Assembly: GCF_050003625.1 (NCBI RefSeq)
Contig: NC_134397.1
Location: forward strand, 275,150,070-275,214,069
Length of the DNA: 64,000 bases
From: Haematobia irritans
Lineage: Eukaryota > Arthropoda > Insecta > Diptera > Muscidae
Reading direction: 5' to 3'
The notes below the pieces were generated by a model. The model saw only the letters and a list, made by a program, of their open reading frames with translations. It ran no database searches and was not told the DNA's origin. Within the stretch, counting starts at the first letter, position 1. The number at the start of each line of letters is the position of its first letter. The position numbers and the translations under genes are program-made. This document shows, one piece after another, positions 47,616 through 57,889 of the stretch.

Positions 47616-47722
47616 ATATATTTTTTTAAGTTGTTCATTATGTTTAAAAACATCTCAGGAAATTATCCGAAATCAATGCAGATGATGGTTAAAAAGATGA
47701 CTTCCTCTCCATGACAAGCCTA

Positions 47723-48208
47723 CACTCAAAAAAGTGAACTCTCTATTTCACTAAAGCCAATTTAACTTTATTTTAGCTCATGGAATTATTATGTTTGGAG
47801 AAAGTTTCTTTTACTCTAATAATTTTTTGCGTACAATAGTTAAGTGAACTAAAAAACAGGGAAAATTATGCACGAATTAAGCATAAAAATTTACTAAATT
47901 CGTATTTTTCACAAAATAGCTCATTATTTCTTTAAATTTGTAAATTTTACTACTAAAGCGTCCATCATGAACTTCGTATGGCACTAAAGACATTCTTGCA
48001 ATTTTAAACTCCAAATCTTTCCTTGGAACTACAAATTTTTCTTTAATAAGTGAAAAAACTTAATTATGTCTAATAAATTTTCTTAAATTGTTCGAAAAAT
48101 ATTTACTTATTTTTATGATATCGGCGTGATGCCAGCGTTGTAATACTGTTTAGTTAAAATTTTCTAAAAATTTTCTAAAGTTAACCAAAAGTTTTCTTCG
48201 TGGTGGTG
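47723..48208. mobile_element. 486 bp CAC-ended MITE
   Basis: Starts CACTCAAAAAAGTGAACTCT, ends cttcgtggtg, with TA on both sides (47721-47722, 48209-48210). It is the uninterrupted relative of the element at 49389-51415 and gives the empty site for the insertion there. Confidence 0.82.
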
Positions 48209-48210
48209 TA

Positions 48211-49388
48211 TGAAAAAATAAAATGCTTTTGAGCCCATTTTCACTACCTCCGGATCAAAAAAAAAAAAATAATTTTCGTTGATTTTGTTTTTGCTGGTTT
48301 GGTTTCTAATTTAACTTCTGGAAAAAATTCTTTTGAACTAAACATTTATGGAACATGTCCCTAGATCATATTTTATTCGATTTCTATTATTTTATGTCCA
48401 TACAAACAATCATCTACATAGGTCCAGATGTTTGTATAACCCACTCTTCAGAGACATTTCCTGGTAGTGGGTATTGAAAATTCGGCTTTTTTGCCAAATA
48501 TTTTCTACTTCTTGTGAAATTCAGAATCGAAGCAACAAATCTTGCCCAAATACATTTCATAACTTGAAAATAAATATCTTCGATAATTTTTTCACAACAA
48601 CACATCTGGCATTTAAGCTTAGACAAATATCCTATTTCATTAGTCTTCATGTCAACTCGATTGCCACTCGCTCATCATTGGTAGATCATGAACGTTATTT
48701 TTTAATGTTTTCTCTTTTGTCAAGTGTCAACAATGGCCATCTATGTGTAGAACAAGAACGTGTTCCATAAAAATTCTGACCTTGTGTAGTGTTGTGGTCA
48801 TATCATTCTCCTCTCGATTTTGCAACATGATGAAATTGTGTTAAGGTTCTTTACGTTTAAGCCAAAAACACATGCAAGAGCTAAACTTTGTTGTTGTTTT
48901 GTTTCTATACATACATAAATATGTAAAACATATACATACATATGTACATACTGTGACGTTTTATATACGCATGGTCGTAGGTATACATAAACGCACGTGT
49001 TTATGCTTCGATCATCTTTAAATCTGAATCCATGACCCGTCTCAAACGACGTCATATGAATACTGGCTTAATGTGATATTAAGGTGGGACAATAAAGATG
49101 TACAGACAAAACTTTCTGATTCAATCACAAAATTAATTGACCCAATTAATTTCTTAATTCAAATGGCTTCAATCACGAAAATGTTAGTAGTAGTAATCAA
49201 AATTGGTTCATATTTCTATATAGGAGGATTTTTTTTTTCAAATTTCTCGTCGAAAATCTATCCGGGACTAAAATGCGAATATTTGCTTTTGGACAGCATT
49301 TTTTGGTGACATTTTAACATTGTTGACTTTAGACTTTTGTGGTTATTGAAAAATCGACCACAATGCATAAATTGCAGCTTCCTGTCCA
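48211..49388. other. Unassigned sequence
   Basis: No gene recognised. The piece 49119-49205 (gattcaatcacaaaattaat) matches the 43.6 kb MITE. CATACATA-rich sequence lies at 48910-48960. Confidence 0.45.
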
Positions 49389-49670
49389 CACTCAAAAAAG
49401 AGTGAACTCTCTATTTCACTAAAGCCAATTTAACGTTATTTTAGTCCATGGAATTATTATGTTTGGAGAAAGTTTCCTTTACTCTAATAATTTTTTGCGT
49501 ACGTTAGTTAAATTAACTAAAACCAAGGAAAAAAATATACACAACTGAAGCATAAAGATTAACTACATTCGTGTCTTCCACCAAATAGTTAAGTATTTCT
49601 TTAAATTTGCAAATTTTACTACACATGCATTCATCATGAACTTCCCAGCAAAAAAAATTGGGAGTTGTTC

Positions 49671-49912
49671 CACAAACACTTCTTTTAAAGCCCATCCCGG
49701 AATCCCCCATCGAGTTTTTCCAACTTCCGATGCAGTCCTTTTGGACAAGTCCACAAACATTTTGTCTGAAGGGCATCGTGGGATCCCCCAATAATTTTTT
49801 TCCACTTCCGATGCAGTCCTTTTGGACAAGTGCACAAACATTTCTTCTAAAGCGCATCTTGGGATCCCCCAATGATTTTTTTCTACTTCCGATGCAGTCT
49901 TTGTGGACAAGT
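49671..49912. repeat. Three tandem 81 bp repeats
   Basis: The string tggacaagt recurs at 49742, 49823 and 49904, an exact 81 bp period. Each unit carries cttccgatgcagtccttttg. Because 81 is divisible by three, the array is open in frames on both strands and yields a repeated 27-residue peptide in each direction. I take this as a consequence of the period, not a gene. Confidence 0.9.
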
Positions 49913-50313
49913 AATCGAAAAAACGCAATCAGGCTATTAATAAAAAAGTAAAAAAATAATAAATTTCATCCACGCTGGGATTTGAACCTGTGCCGTTTGA
50001 CTTTTTCGCTTCCATGGATGTTCTTTTGAGAAGGGTTTTCAAATTACGAGAATTTTTAATTTTTTGTTGATTTTTAATGGAAAAAGTATATTTATACGAA
50101 AATAAATGTCGAAAATAAAAACAATGCATAACATAAAATTTTTTTTTTTAGAAAAATATTTGATAAAAAATTACCACTGGTGAGATTTGAACCTGCGTTT
50201 CGTTCATACTAATAAATAACATCTCGAGAAGCAATTAGAATGTTATTCCTTGGTGTCGTATTACGATCATATCACAAACATTTGAAGTGACCTTTCGACG
50301 CTTTATGTTCAAT

Positions 50314-50389
50314 GGCGTTTGTGGTTGAGTGTGCTAAGGCGTTCTGTTATAGTGCCAGCAAACCCAGGTTCAATCCCTGGTCGGAGCGA
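50314..50389 (+). other. tRNA-like module (Leu/Ser type boxes)
   Basis: The sequence is ggcgtttgtggttgagtgtg, with taaggcgttctgttatag around the loop and B box ggttcaatccctgg. It is the same as 9369-9443. The A and B boxes look usable, but the acceptor stem does not pair. Confidence 0.5.
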
Positions 50390-50434
50390 TAAAGTTTTTC
50401 AAATTGTAAAAATTTGATAATAGGAAAATAATAG

Positions 50435-50960
50435 CCCAGCAAAAAAATTTGGAAGTTCTTCCAAAGGCACAACTTTAAAAGCACTTGCAGAAGATGCACT
50501 CCCAATGATGTTCTTTATTTTAACTACCCAGGAAGTTCTTTTAATTTTTTATAACTTGGTTTTTTCATACTTTTAATGGATAATTTTAACTTTTTTTGTT
50601 TCAAATATGTTAAAAACAGAGTAAGAATTCACAAAATGGTACAAAACATTTAAATTTTGTCGAAAAAAATGCTAAATTCAATCTGAAAAAATTGTGCATT
50701 TTTGAAAATATTTGAAGTCAAACGTTTCCGACAAGCACTAGAATCCATTAAAAATTATAAAAAATTATAAAAATTATTTATTTGACAAAATAACAGAATT
50801 TTTTAATTTACATCCAAAACATTGAATTCGGATCACATCTAAAGAAGTGATGCAAATTCAGTGCAACGGCTGTTGAAATGGAGGACTTCCGTCCTATAAC
50901 AAGCCCATGTTAAATTCATCGCTTCTGCGTCAATTTTGCACCACTTCCGGATCCAAAAAG
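50435..50960 (+). mobile_element. Short CCCAGC-type element, innermost insertion
   Basis: Starts cccagcaaaaaaatttggaa and runs to ccggatccaaaaag. The interrupted host sequence (ggaaaataatag ... acatatgga) is continuous at about 9310-9350 in the partial copy. Its right terminus lacks the expected ttttgctggg, and a few host bases are missing. It is related in inverted orientation to 5329-5889. Confidence 0.75.
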
Positions 50961-51316
50961 AAACATATGGATGAAAAAAAGTGAAAGTGGTTGAAAAAAA
51001 TGTTTCCGCTTTTTAAATTTCTTCATTCAAATTAACTTCCAGGGCACAACTTCTAAAGCAATGCAAAGGATCCAAAAAGGGAGTACTTCCGTCCTATGAC
51101 AAGCCCATGTAAAATTCATTGGAGATGATCCAAGCTTGCATTACTTCCGGAGCACAGATTGGGGATCCAAACTACTTTTTTGGAAGCTCTTTTTTTGCTG
51201 GGTTCGTATGTTACTAAAGACATTCTTGCAATTTTGAACTCCAAATCTTTCCTTGAAACTATAAATTTTTCTTTAACAAGTGAAAAAACATAATTATGTC
51301 TAATAAATTTTCTTGA

Positions 51317-52304
51317 ATTTGTCGAAAACTATTTACTTATTTTATTCAAAATATTCAAAATTTTCTAAAATTAACCGAAAATTTTCTTCCTGGTGGGTTC
51401 ACTGTTTTTTCAGTGTAATATATCCCCGAAAGGTAATTTAAGTGCAAGGATAGATTTTTGGATTTATCCTCTTGTTTCTCTCTTGAAATTCGACTTTTGA
51501 AGTTTTGGTGAATTTTCAGCATAAAACTCTTTCGCTAAAGTTCACTTAGTCCCTTTGGTTACTATAAAAAATTGATTTTGACAGCAATATTTCAAAATTT
51601 GAAATAGTTGATTTTTTGAAATTTCGAAGTTTTCAAAAACTCGGTTTTCGAGTTTTTTTTTAAATTTGACTCGGTTATTGAAAAGTTGATATTAGAGGTT
51701 TTGACTTTTTGCGGATATTCAGCATAAAAATAACTCTCCACTTTTAAATTGTTTCGTTAAAGTTCTATTTCTTGTGAAACATGCATTAGATCAATAGACA
51801 AACATTTGTCGAAAATTATTTACTTATTTTAATGACATCGGCGTGATGCCAGCGTTTGTAATACTGTTTAGTTAAAATTTTCTAAAAATATTCAAAATTT
51901 TCTAAAATTAACCGAAATTTTTCTTCCTGGTGGGTTCACTGTTTTCTCAGTGTAATATATCCCCTAAAAGTAATTTAAGTGCAAAGATAGATTTTTGGAT
52001 TTTTCCTCTTGTTCCTCTCTTGAAATTCGACTTTTGAAGTTTTGGTGAATTTTCAGCATAAAACTCTTTCGCTAAAGTTCACTTAATCCCTTTGGTTACT
52101 ATAAAAAATTGATTTTGACAGCCATATTTCAAAATTTGAAATAGTTGATTTTTTGAAATTTCGAAATTTTCAAAAACTCGTTTTTTGAGTTTTTAAACGT
52201 TTTACTCGGTTATTGAAAAGTTGATATTAGAGGTTTTGACTTTTAAATTTTTTCGTTAAAGTTCTATTTCTTGTGGAACATGCATTAGATCAATAGACAA
52301 AAAT
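51317..52304. repeat. Tandem duplication, period 537 bp
   Basis: The two units run from the tttgtcgaaaa motif to the ttagatcaatagacaaa motif. The marker cagtgtaatatatcccc occurs at 51411 and 51948, exactly 537 bases apart. Each unit includes the right end of the CAC-ended MITE plus adjacent non-repeat DNA, so the duplication happened after the MITE inserted. Unit 2 keeps a gatgccagcgtttgtaatac piece that is deleted in unit 1. Confidence 0.88.
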
Positions 52305-54147
52305 TGACTTTCTAAAAGAAAAGGTAAATTTTCACAAATCGACACTTTCCAAATCTGGATATCTCTAATTGTATCTGGGAATTTTAGCCCCTCCGTTGGT
52401 GCGGTATATTTGACCCACCCCCCTTAATGTATTCCTTTTCATATTTCAGAAGGTTGCGAAAATACCAAAACGGAATAATAATAAAAGAAACAATCGAGAT
52501 TTCCAGTTGGAATCATAACATTTCGAGGTACAGCAGCACATCAACACCGACTTCTCCACGCAACAAGTGGCCGCAGAGGAATAGTTAAAAGGCCGAAGGC
52601 AACTTTACCAACAACACCCAACGCAGCACACTGATCTCAACCCAACCCATCTTTGTGAAAACAAAATGAGTTTTGGTAGCATGCAGCCCAAAAAAAAAAA
52701 AAAACAAAAACGAGCGAGGGGGTCACTCATTGGCTGCCATTGTCCTATGTCGGTGTGGTACAGTAGTGTCAGCATAAACCGAACTGATACTAATGATGGT
52801 GATCCTTTTTTGCATTTATTACCACCACCACGCAGGCGGATGGATGGATTTATCCAAATGGTTTAAGAGAGTGTGGTGTTTGGGCTTTTGCTTTCGACTC
52901 ACTGGGTGTCGTGTGCTTCGTACTATTTATGAGTGGTTTGCCCCCATACTCCACCAACCTAACATCGTCGGCCCCATAATCCCGAATCCGTACATAAGTA
53001 TCTCTGCATATGCGTACATGTGTTGGGTATTTAAAGCATTCGGTAGCCAGCAGTCAATTCTTACAAACAAAAGAGCATCATTCACGGTCTGCCACCGTCC
53101 ACAAAAGCCCTCAAAGGGAACCCCTTGATGATGTTGGTGAAATGGAGAGGCTTGTGACTACTACCTTAGCCAGCTCTTAAGCACCTTCAGCAAACACTTA
53201 TCGGGGTCGTTTTAATAGTTTTTTGTTTTTTTTTTTTTTTTTGTATTCCATCAATGGCTCCGAATCGGCATCAGCATCACCATCACATTGACCACCGACA
53301 ACATTTGCACTGTAAGCCACCATTAGGGGCACACCAGGTCCCCATGTCCGTGTATGTCCAGCAGCACCAGTAGTCTTGGGACTATTTATTGCGCATGGAT
53401 ATTTGTATTGTTTGTCTGGGCCATTCGGTTGCACTTCGCGTTATGCGTTTCCAGACCAAATGTGTAGCCCGGTAGCAAAAGTTGCATCATTTAAGCGCGT
53501 GGACCATGCTAGATTGAAGCTTCCATTTTTGTTCGTTAAGTTCTTTGGCTTTGGTTTTGTTTTTTGGTACAGCATCCCAAATAGCCACCAAAAAAAGTGT
53601 GTTCTCTTGGCTTCCCTTTCCACCCATCCTTTCTTTTATGGAAATAGTGAAAAATATTGCACATAAATAAGACAAAAAAATCTGTTATGGTCACGTAGTT
53701 AATGGATCCATGGATTTGTGGATTTTGCAAAAGAAAAAACTAACGAAACTCGCATTAAAAACGAGAGAAATATTGCAATTATAGTGAATGAGGTTAAACT
53801 ATTACATTTGGGAAATATTACAAATCGCTACTTAAGATTTTGGATATATCTATCTATATATCTATCCAGTCTGCTGAGACTGCATTGCATGAAGTGGTCG
53901 GCCTTTTCGTATGTACCAACTGTCAGTCGCTAAGTATGCAAATGTGATCCAATAAAGTGTATCCGAATTCAATACTTCAGGCATTGTCTACATTAAATGA
54001 TTGGCAATGATTTACAAAAGAGAAATTACGAACTTTTAACTAAAAGGCGTATTTCAGCCACTCTCATAACACCTAGCAAGGAGTAGTTCGATTACATTTA
54101 GTTTGAAAAAGTCCTTTAGTGCATTTTGTATTTTTTCGACCTTGCTT
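52305..54147. other. Transposon-poor sequence with a possible splice acceptor
   Basis: A pyrimidine-rich run ends ttccttttcatatttcag at about 52449, a good 3' splice-site match. Two frames after it are open for 9 and 22 codons before stops. No exon homology is recognised. The frame at 52666-52866 (MSFGSMQPKKKKKQKRARGS) begins in a poly-A run and is not convincing. The stretch to 54147 is otherwise unassigned. Confidence 0.35.
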
Positions 54148-54348
54148 TTATTTTTTAGTGACAACCTTAGTATCCAAAACTCCCCAAACGCAAAAGTTCA
54201 GAGGATTGAGATCCAAGGGTTTTGGTGGCCATTTTGCGGTATAAATGAATCGAGACCATTCCTTTTCAAGCCATTCTTTGTTGACCCAATGTATGCAAGG
54301 CGGACACGCTAGCCCGGTGGCTCGCTGGAGATCTCTAACGACAGCCAC
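54148..54348 (-). pseudogene. Tc1/mariner-superfamily transposase C-terminal scrap
   Basis: On the minus strand the peptide reads KEWLEKEWSRFIYTAKWPPK, then PLDLNPLNFCVWGVLDTKV. This matches the usual 'WPP.SPDLNPLDF.VWG' block at the end of the DDE domain in IS630/Tc1/mariner transposases. The SPDLNPLD sequence is changed to PLDLNPLN, so the last acidic position is lost. Nothing upstream of the block is recognisable. Confidence 0.6.
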
Positions 54349-54740
54349 ATGTGGTTTTCAACCCAAATATAAAGAAACCACACTATCTCACTTGAATTTT
54401 TAACGAATAACTTCATTTCTCAATACAACAGATCAATATGTCATTTTAAGCTTTTCAACGTGAAAAAATGAATTTAGTTATTTATTTTTCCATATATTTT
54501 CAATCCAGCCTACGTCATCCAACATTCAACAAAAAACCAAACACACACGAACCACCACAAGACACGAGCTATCATTATGTTGAACAGCTAAGTGGCTGTG
54601 TGCTACTACATAGATGTGATTTCTGATGACAAAATTCAATTCACGCGAGAGAAGCTAATTCTCAAACAGTTCATCGCATCGATTGCTTATATTATTGACT
54701 TTTGGCAACCAACGGCAGTTGGCGGATAGGTGTAATCGTT

Positions 54741-55857
54741 CTACGAGTGGTTCACTGTACATTAGATAAGGTCACGAAAAAAAGTTGATGCGGTCACCCC
54801 CCAGTTTTGTAGCATATTCGAAGACAATTTCAGAACTCCAAAACTTTTTTTTCGTGCACCCTACGACCCCCCAAAATACAATTTATTGTGCTGTGTCGTC
54901 ATTTGAAGTCCGATCGAAAAGAAGCGCATACCGTTGTTCGTGGCTGATCAGGGGCTATACTTCGTGCATTGGTCATTTTTGACTCCGACGTCAAAATTGA
55001 TTTTTAATTTTTTTATTTCGCTTCGTATACCGCTATGGTGCCCATTTCTGATAACCATTATAAAGATCTTAATAAAATATGAAACTTTTGCTTTTGAAGT
55101 ATTTACTTATATTCATAAACAAAAAAGTTACAGAGATTTTAAAGGTCACAAAAATATGGACAGACTTAAAAAATCATGTAGCGAAAGTGAATTTTAAAAC
55201 AGTAGGCTCTCAAATTGTTCTAGCAAAAACACATGCACTTTGCATAACGCAGAAAATGCCGTAGTGCAAAGAACGAGTATGTATACAAAGGTACCGTTAG
55301 AAATTTACAGATAAACAGGTTTTGTGTTCTAAATGCCTTATAAATTAATTTCGTAGATGTGAATAACGATGTGCATGTGGTTTCGATCGGACATCATGAC
55401 AACACAGCAAAAACTATTTAGTGGTGTGTAGGGTGACCTATTGACTTTTTAAAATCTCTGTAACTTTTTTGTTTATGAATATAAGCAAATACTTCAAAAG
55501 CAAAAGTTTCATATTTTGTTAAGATCTTTATAATGGTTATCAGAAATGGGCATCATGGCGGTATACGAAGCGAAATAAAAAAATTAAAAATCAAATTTGA
55601 CGTCGGAGTCAAAAATGACCAATGCACGAAATATAGCCCCTGATCAACACGAACAACGATATGCATTTCTTTCCGATCGGACTTCAAATGACGACACAGC
55701 ACAATAAATTGTATTTCGGGGGGTCGTAGGGTGCACGAAAAAAAGTTTTGGTGTTCTGAAATTGTTTTCGAATATGCTACAAAACTGGGGGGTGACCGCA
55801 TCAACTTTTTTTCCTTTAGGCCGTGACCCTATCTACTGTACATGGTTATTCTCGTAG
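54741..55857. mobile_element. 1.1 kb fold-back element with ~400 bp arms
   Basis: The left arm (54741-55146) and right arm (55449-55857) are inverted copies, both containing gttgatgcggtcacccccca, cccatttctgataaccatta and tttgcttttgaagtatttac. The outermost words are ctacgag/ctcgtag and tgtaca(t/g)tagata. The spacer (55147-55448) includes, near 55360-55440, a diverged third copy of the cgatcggac...gacacagca stretch of the arm. I could not define a target duplication or assign a superfamily. The matching peptides in the two arms reflect the inverted repeat only. Confidence 0.85.
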
Positions 55858-56207
55858 TTCGGTGGTATTTTTGGCGTCGTCCGAGGAATACTGTCTACCA
55901 CAGAGACTTTCGGGCCTAATGTTCGCTCCAAGACTAGTAAGTAGCCGTAGCAGGGATGGAAAATACAATTTTTAAGAAAGTACGAAAAGGTATATTTTTG
56001 AGCGAAAAAGTACTTTTCACTAAATTTCAACAAAAATCCCATTGGAAGATTATTGTCAAGAGCTCCATTAGACTGAATTTTAAAGAAAATAAATTTGTTT
56101 GTCAACTCCTCAATTTTAAATATTTCTTTTTATTTTTATATCCGCTTGCAAATACTACCGTAGTATTGTAATCACGATTGCCACTGTTGTACTTCATGGT
56201 ACTTCAT
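55858..56207. other. Unassigned sequence
   Basis: No gene or repeat family recognised. Flanks the fold-back element and the minisatellite. Confidence 0.45.
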
Positions 56208-56405
56208 ACATTTTCTATAGAAATAAAATTTTAACAAAATTTTCCATAGAAATAAAATTTTGACAAAATTATCTATAGAAATACAATTTTGACAAAATTT
56301 TCTATAGAAATATAATTTCTATAAAAATATAGAAATAAAATGTTGACAAAATTTTCTATAGAAATACAATTTTGACAAAATTTTCTATAGCTATAAAATG
56401 TTCTA
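56208..56405. repeat. 29 bp A/T minisatellite array
   Basis: About six degenerate copies of ttttctatagaaataaaatt plus ttgacaaaa. Same unit as at 642-870 and in DINE-like family I. Confidence 0.85.
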
Positions 56406-56407
56406 TA

Positions 56408-56750
56408 GAATAATTGGACGGTACTTCTTCAAAAATGATGCGAATCGTAACGTATCTGTGAATGGTGAACGCTATCAAAATGCAAGAGCTTGACTTGGTT
56501 TCAAGAAGAGTGTGTAACATACGACACAGCACTCTTAACAAGGGAGTTATTGAGAGGCGAATTATGTGATATTATTTCACGATCGAGACCGGTCAATTGG
56601 TCTCCTAGATCGTGCGATGGTAAAGCTCGTTTCTATTCAGAGAAGCTTGCTTCAATAGACGTATTGGAGGACAACATTGAAGCATTTTTTCGTGATATAT
56701 TCGGAAATGTTGCAAAGAATATGTCAAAATCTGACTAAGTAGATGGACCG
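56408..56750 (+). pseudogene. Mariner-superfamily transposase fragment, second type
   Basis: The plus strand gives GRYFFKNDANRNVSVNGERY, then a short garbled join, WFQEECVTYDTALLTRELLR, ISRSRPVNWSPRSCD and LASIDVLEDNIEAFFRDIFG. These follow in order the blocks of a common insect transposase type (GPYFFEN.., WFQQDGATCHTA, ISR.GPVNWPPRSCDLTPLDYFLWG, ..IDALEDNIEAFIREI). The second catalytic Asp (QQDG) has become EE, and the LTPLDYFLWG stretch with the third is deleted. Inactive. It directly abuts mariner 2. Confidence 0.75.
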
Positions 56751-56893
56751 ATACGAGGGCGGTTCGGAAACTTCTTAGTCAATGAAAGAGAATAATGGAC
56801 CGATACGAGGGCGGTTCGGAAACTTCTTAGTCAATGAAAGAGAATAGTTAGTTTTTCAAAAATATTTTTATTTTTCAATATAATCTTTTATAC

Positions 56894-57170
56894 ACACAAA
56901 AAAATTTCACGAAAATTTTTCCAATTAAAATTTTAATTGAGTTTTAAAAAATATTCAATTAAAAATTTAATTGATTCAACAATTTTTTAATTGAAACAAA
57001 AATCAATCACAAAAATAATAGTATCAATTACATTTTTAATTGGATCAATTAACTTTTTAATTGACCTTCAATTAATTTTTTAATTGATACTATCATTTCT
57101 GTGATTGAAGACATTTCAATTAAAAATTAATTGGATCAATTAATTTCGTGATTGAATCAGAAAAAATAGA
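56894..57170. mobile_element. 'ttaattg' MITE inserted in mariner 2
   Basis: Starts cacacaaaaaaatttcacga and matches 43720-44020 through gaccttcaattaattttttaat to cgtgattgaatcagaaaaaa. About 50 bases of mariner sequence are missing at the junction, compared with element 1. Confidence 0.8.
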
Positions 57171-57189
57171 TTAAAATGATTAAAATAAT

Positions 57190-57870
57190 TTTCCTCAAGG
57201 TCTTCAAAATAGTGGTTTACAACTGTAATTGCATCTTCATTTGAGGTAAAACGCTTGCCAGCAAGGATTTTTTTTAGATTTGGAAACAAGTGAAAGTCAC
57301 TGGGAGATTAATCAGGAGAATAAGGTGGGTGGTCAAGCAACTCGTACTTTAATTCGTTGATTTTAGCCATTGTTAAAACACTCTTGTGCGCTGGTGCGTT
57401 GTCTTGATGAAAAATTATTTTTTTGTGTTGTAAGCCAGGACGTTTTTCTCGAATTTGTACATTTAATTGGTCCAAAAGGTTGCAATAGTACTCTGAATTT
57501 ATTGTTTTACCCTTTTGCAGATAGTCAATCAATAAAATACCTTTGAAGTCCCAAAAAACCGTTGTCATAACCTTACCAGCCGATTGAATTGTTTTTGCCT
57601 TCTTTGGGCCACTTCCTCCAGCTTCAGTCCATTATTTGGATTGTTCTTTTGTCTCTGGAGTATAGTGGTGGATCCATGTCTCATCAACCGTTTTCATAAC
57701 GACGCTTAAAATCCATTTTATTTCGCTTAAAACGATCCAAACAAGCTTGAAATGTTCATTCTTATGCGTTTTTGATCGACTGTTAACAAACGCGGGACCC
57801 ATCTTGCAGAAAGCTTTTTCATCTGTATGTTAGTTCTTCATGCAAAATTAAATGGACTCGATCATTTGAG
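57190..57870 (-). pseudogene. Mariner transposase remnant, element 2
   Basis: On the minus strand it has TTVFWDFKGILLIDYLQKGK, TINSEYYCNLLDQLNVQIRE, the HQDNAPAHKS box with the second catalytic Asp, and KINELKYELLDHPPYSPD, where the frame stops at TAA/frameshift near 57308. Upstream the VDETW region is frameshifted. The N-terminal DNA-binding domain is deleted. It is more complete in the middle than element 1, where the VFWDFKGI join is deleted. Confidence 0.85.
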
Positions 57871-57889
57871 ATGCCGAACTGCCCTTGTA

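Larger units (their letters stand above)
49644..51202 (+). mobile_element. CCCAGC-type TIR element, complete, with tRNA-like modules
   Basis: Both ends are CCCAGCAAAAAAA in inverted orientation. TT flanks the element (49642-49643, 51203-51204); the empty site gaacttcgtatg is seen in the related MITE at about 47970. From left to right it holds three 81 bp tandem repeats (about 49671-49912), B-box-like sequences at about 49980 and 50190 (minus strand), a Leu/Ser-like tRNA module at 50314-50389 (plus), and a second element of the same class at 50435-50960. A partial inverted copy is at 9070-9850. No transposase frame. Confidence 0.85.
49389..51415. mobile_element. CAC-ended MITE carrying a three-level nest
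   Basis: The left end is CACTCAAAAAAGAGTGAACT and the right end is ttcactgttttttcagtg. Its sequence is interrupted at gaactt/cgtatg by the 1559 bp element 49644-51202, which is itself interrupted at 50435-50960. The right end takes part in a 537 bp tandem duplication further on. Confidence 0.85.
56754..57887 (-). mobile_element. Mariner element 2, internally deleted, duplicated left end
   Basis: Same family as element 1 (CGAGGGCGGTTCGGAAAC). The left end occurs twice in tandem, with a 52 bp period, starting at 56754 and 56806, each preceded by TA and by atggaccga. The right end, ccgaactgcccttg, reaches 57887 and is followed by TA. The N-terminal third of the transposase gene is deleted between the gactcgatcatttgagatg and ccgaactg blocks. 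A MITE is inserted at 56894-57170. Confidence 0.88.

Noticed and set aside
49671..49912. CRISPR-like array
   Set aside because: The units are contiguous 81 bp tandem repeats without alternating unique spacers, in an insect genome.
49563..49951. Overlapping repeated-peptide frames on both strands, considered as a repeat protein
   Set aside because: They follow from a tandem period of 81 bp, a multiple of three. They lie at the end of a non-autonomous TIR element and have no independent start context.
52666..52866. 66-codon frame beginning MSFGSMQP with a Lys run
   Set aside because: The Lys run comes from a poly-A tract. No homologous domain and no continuity with the putative splice acceptor upstream.
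54785..55804. Two similar 65-83 codon frames starting MMRSPPSFVAYSKTISE, considered as a duplicated gene
   Set aside because: They are the two arms of an inverted repeat read outward, diverge by frameshift after about 25 codons, and no function is apparent.
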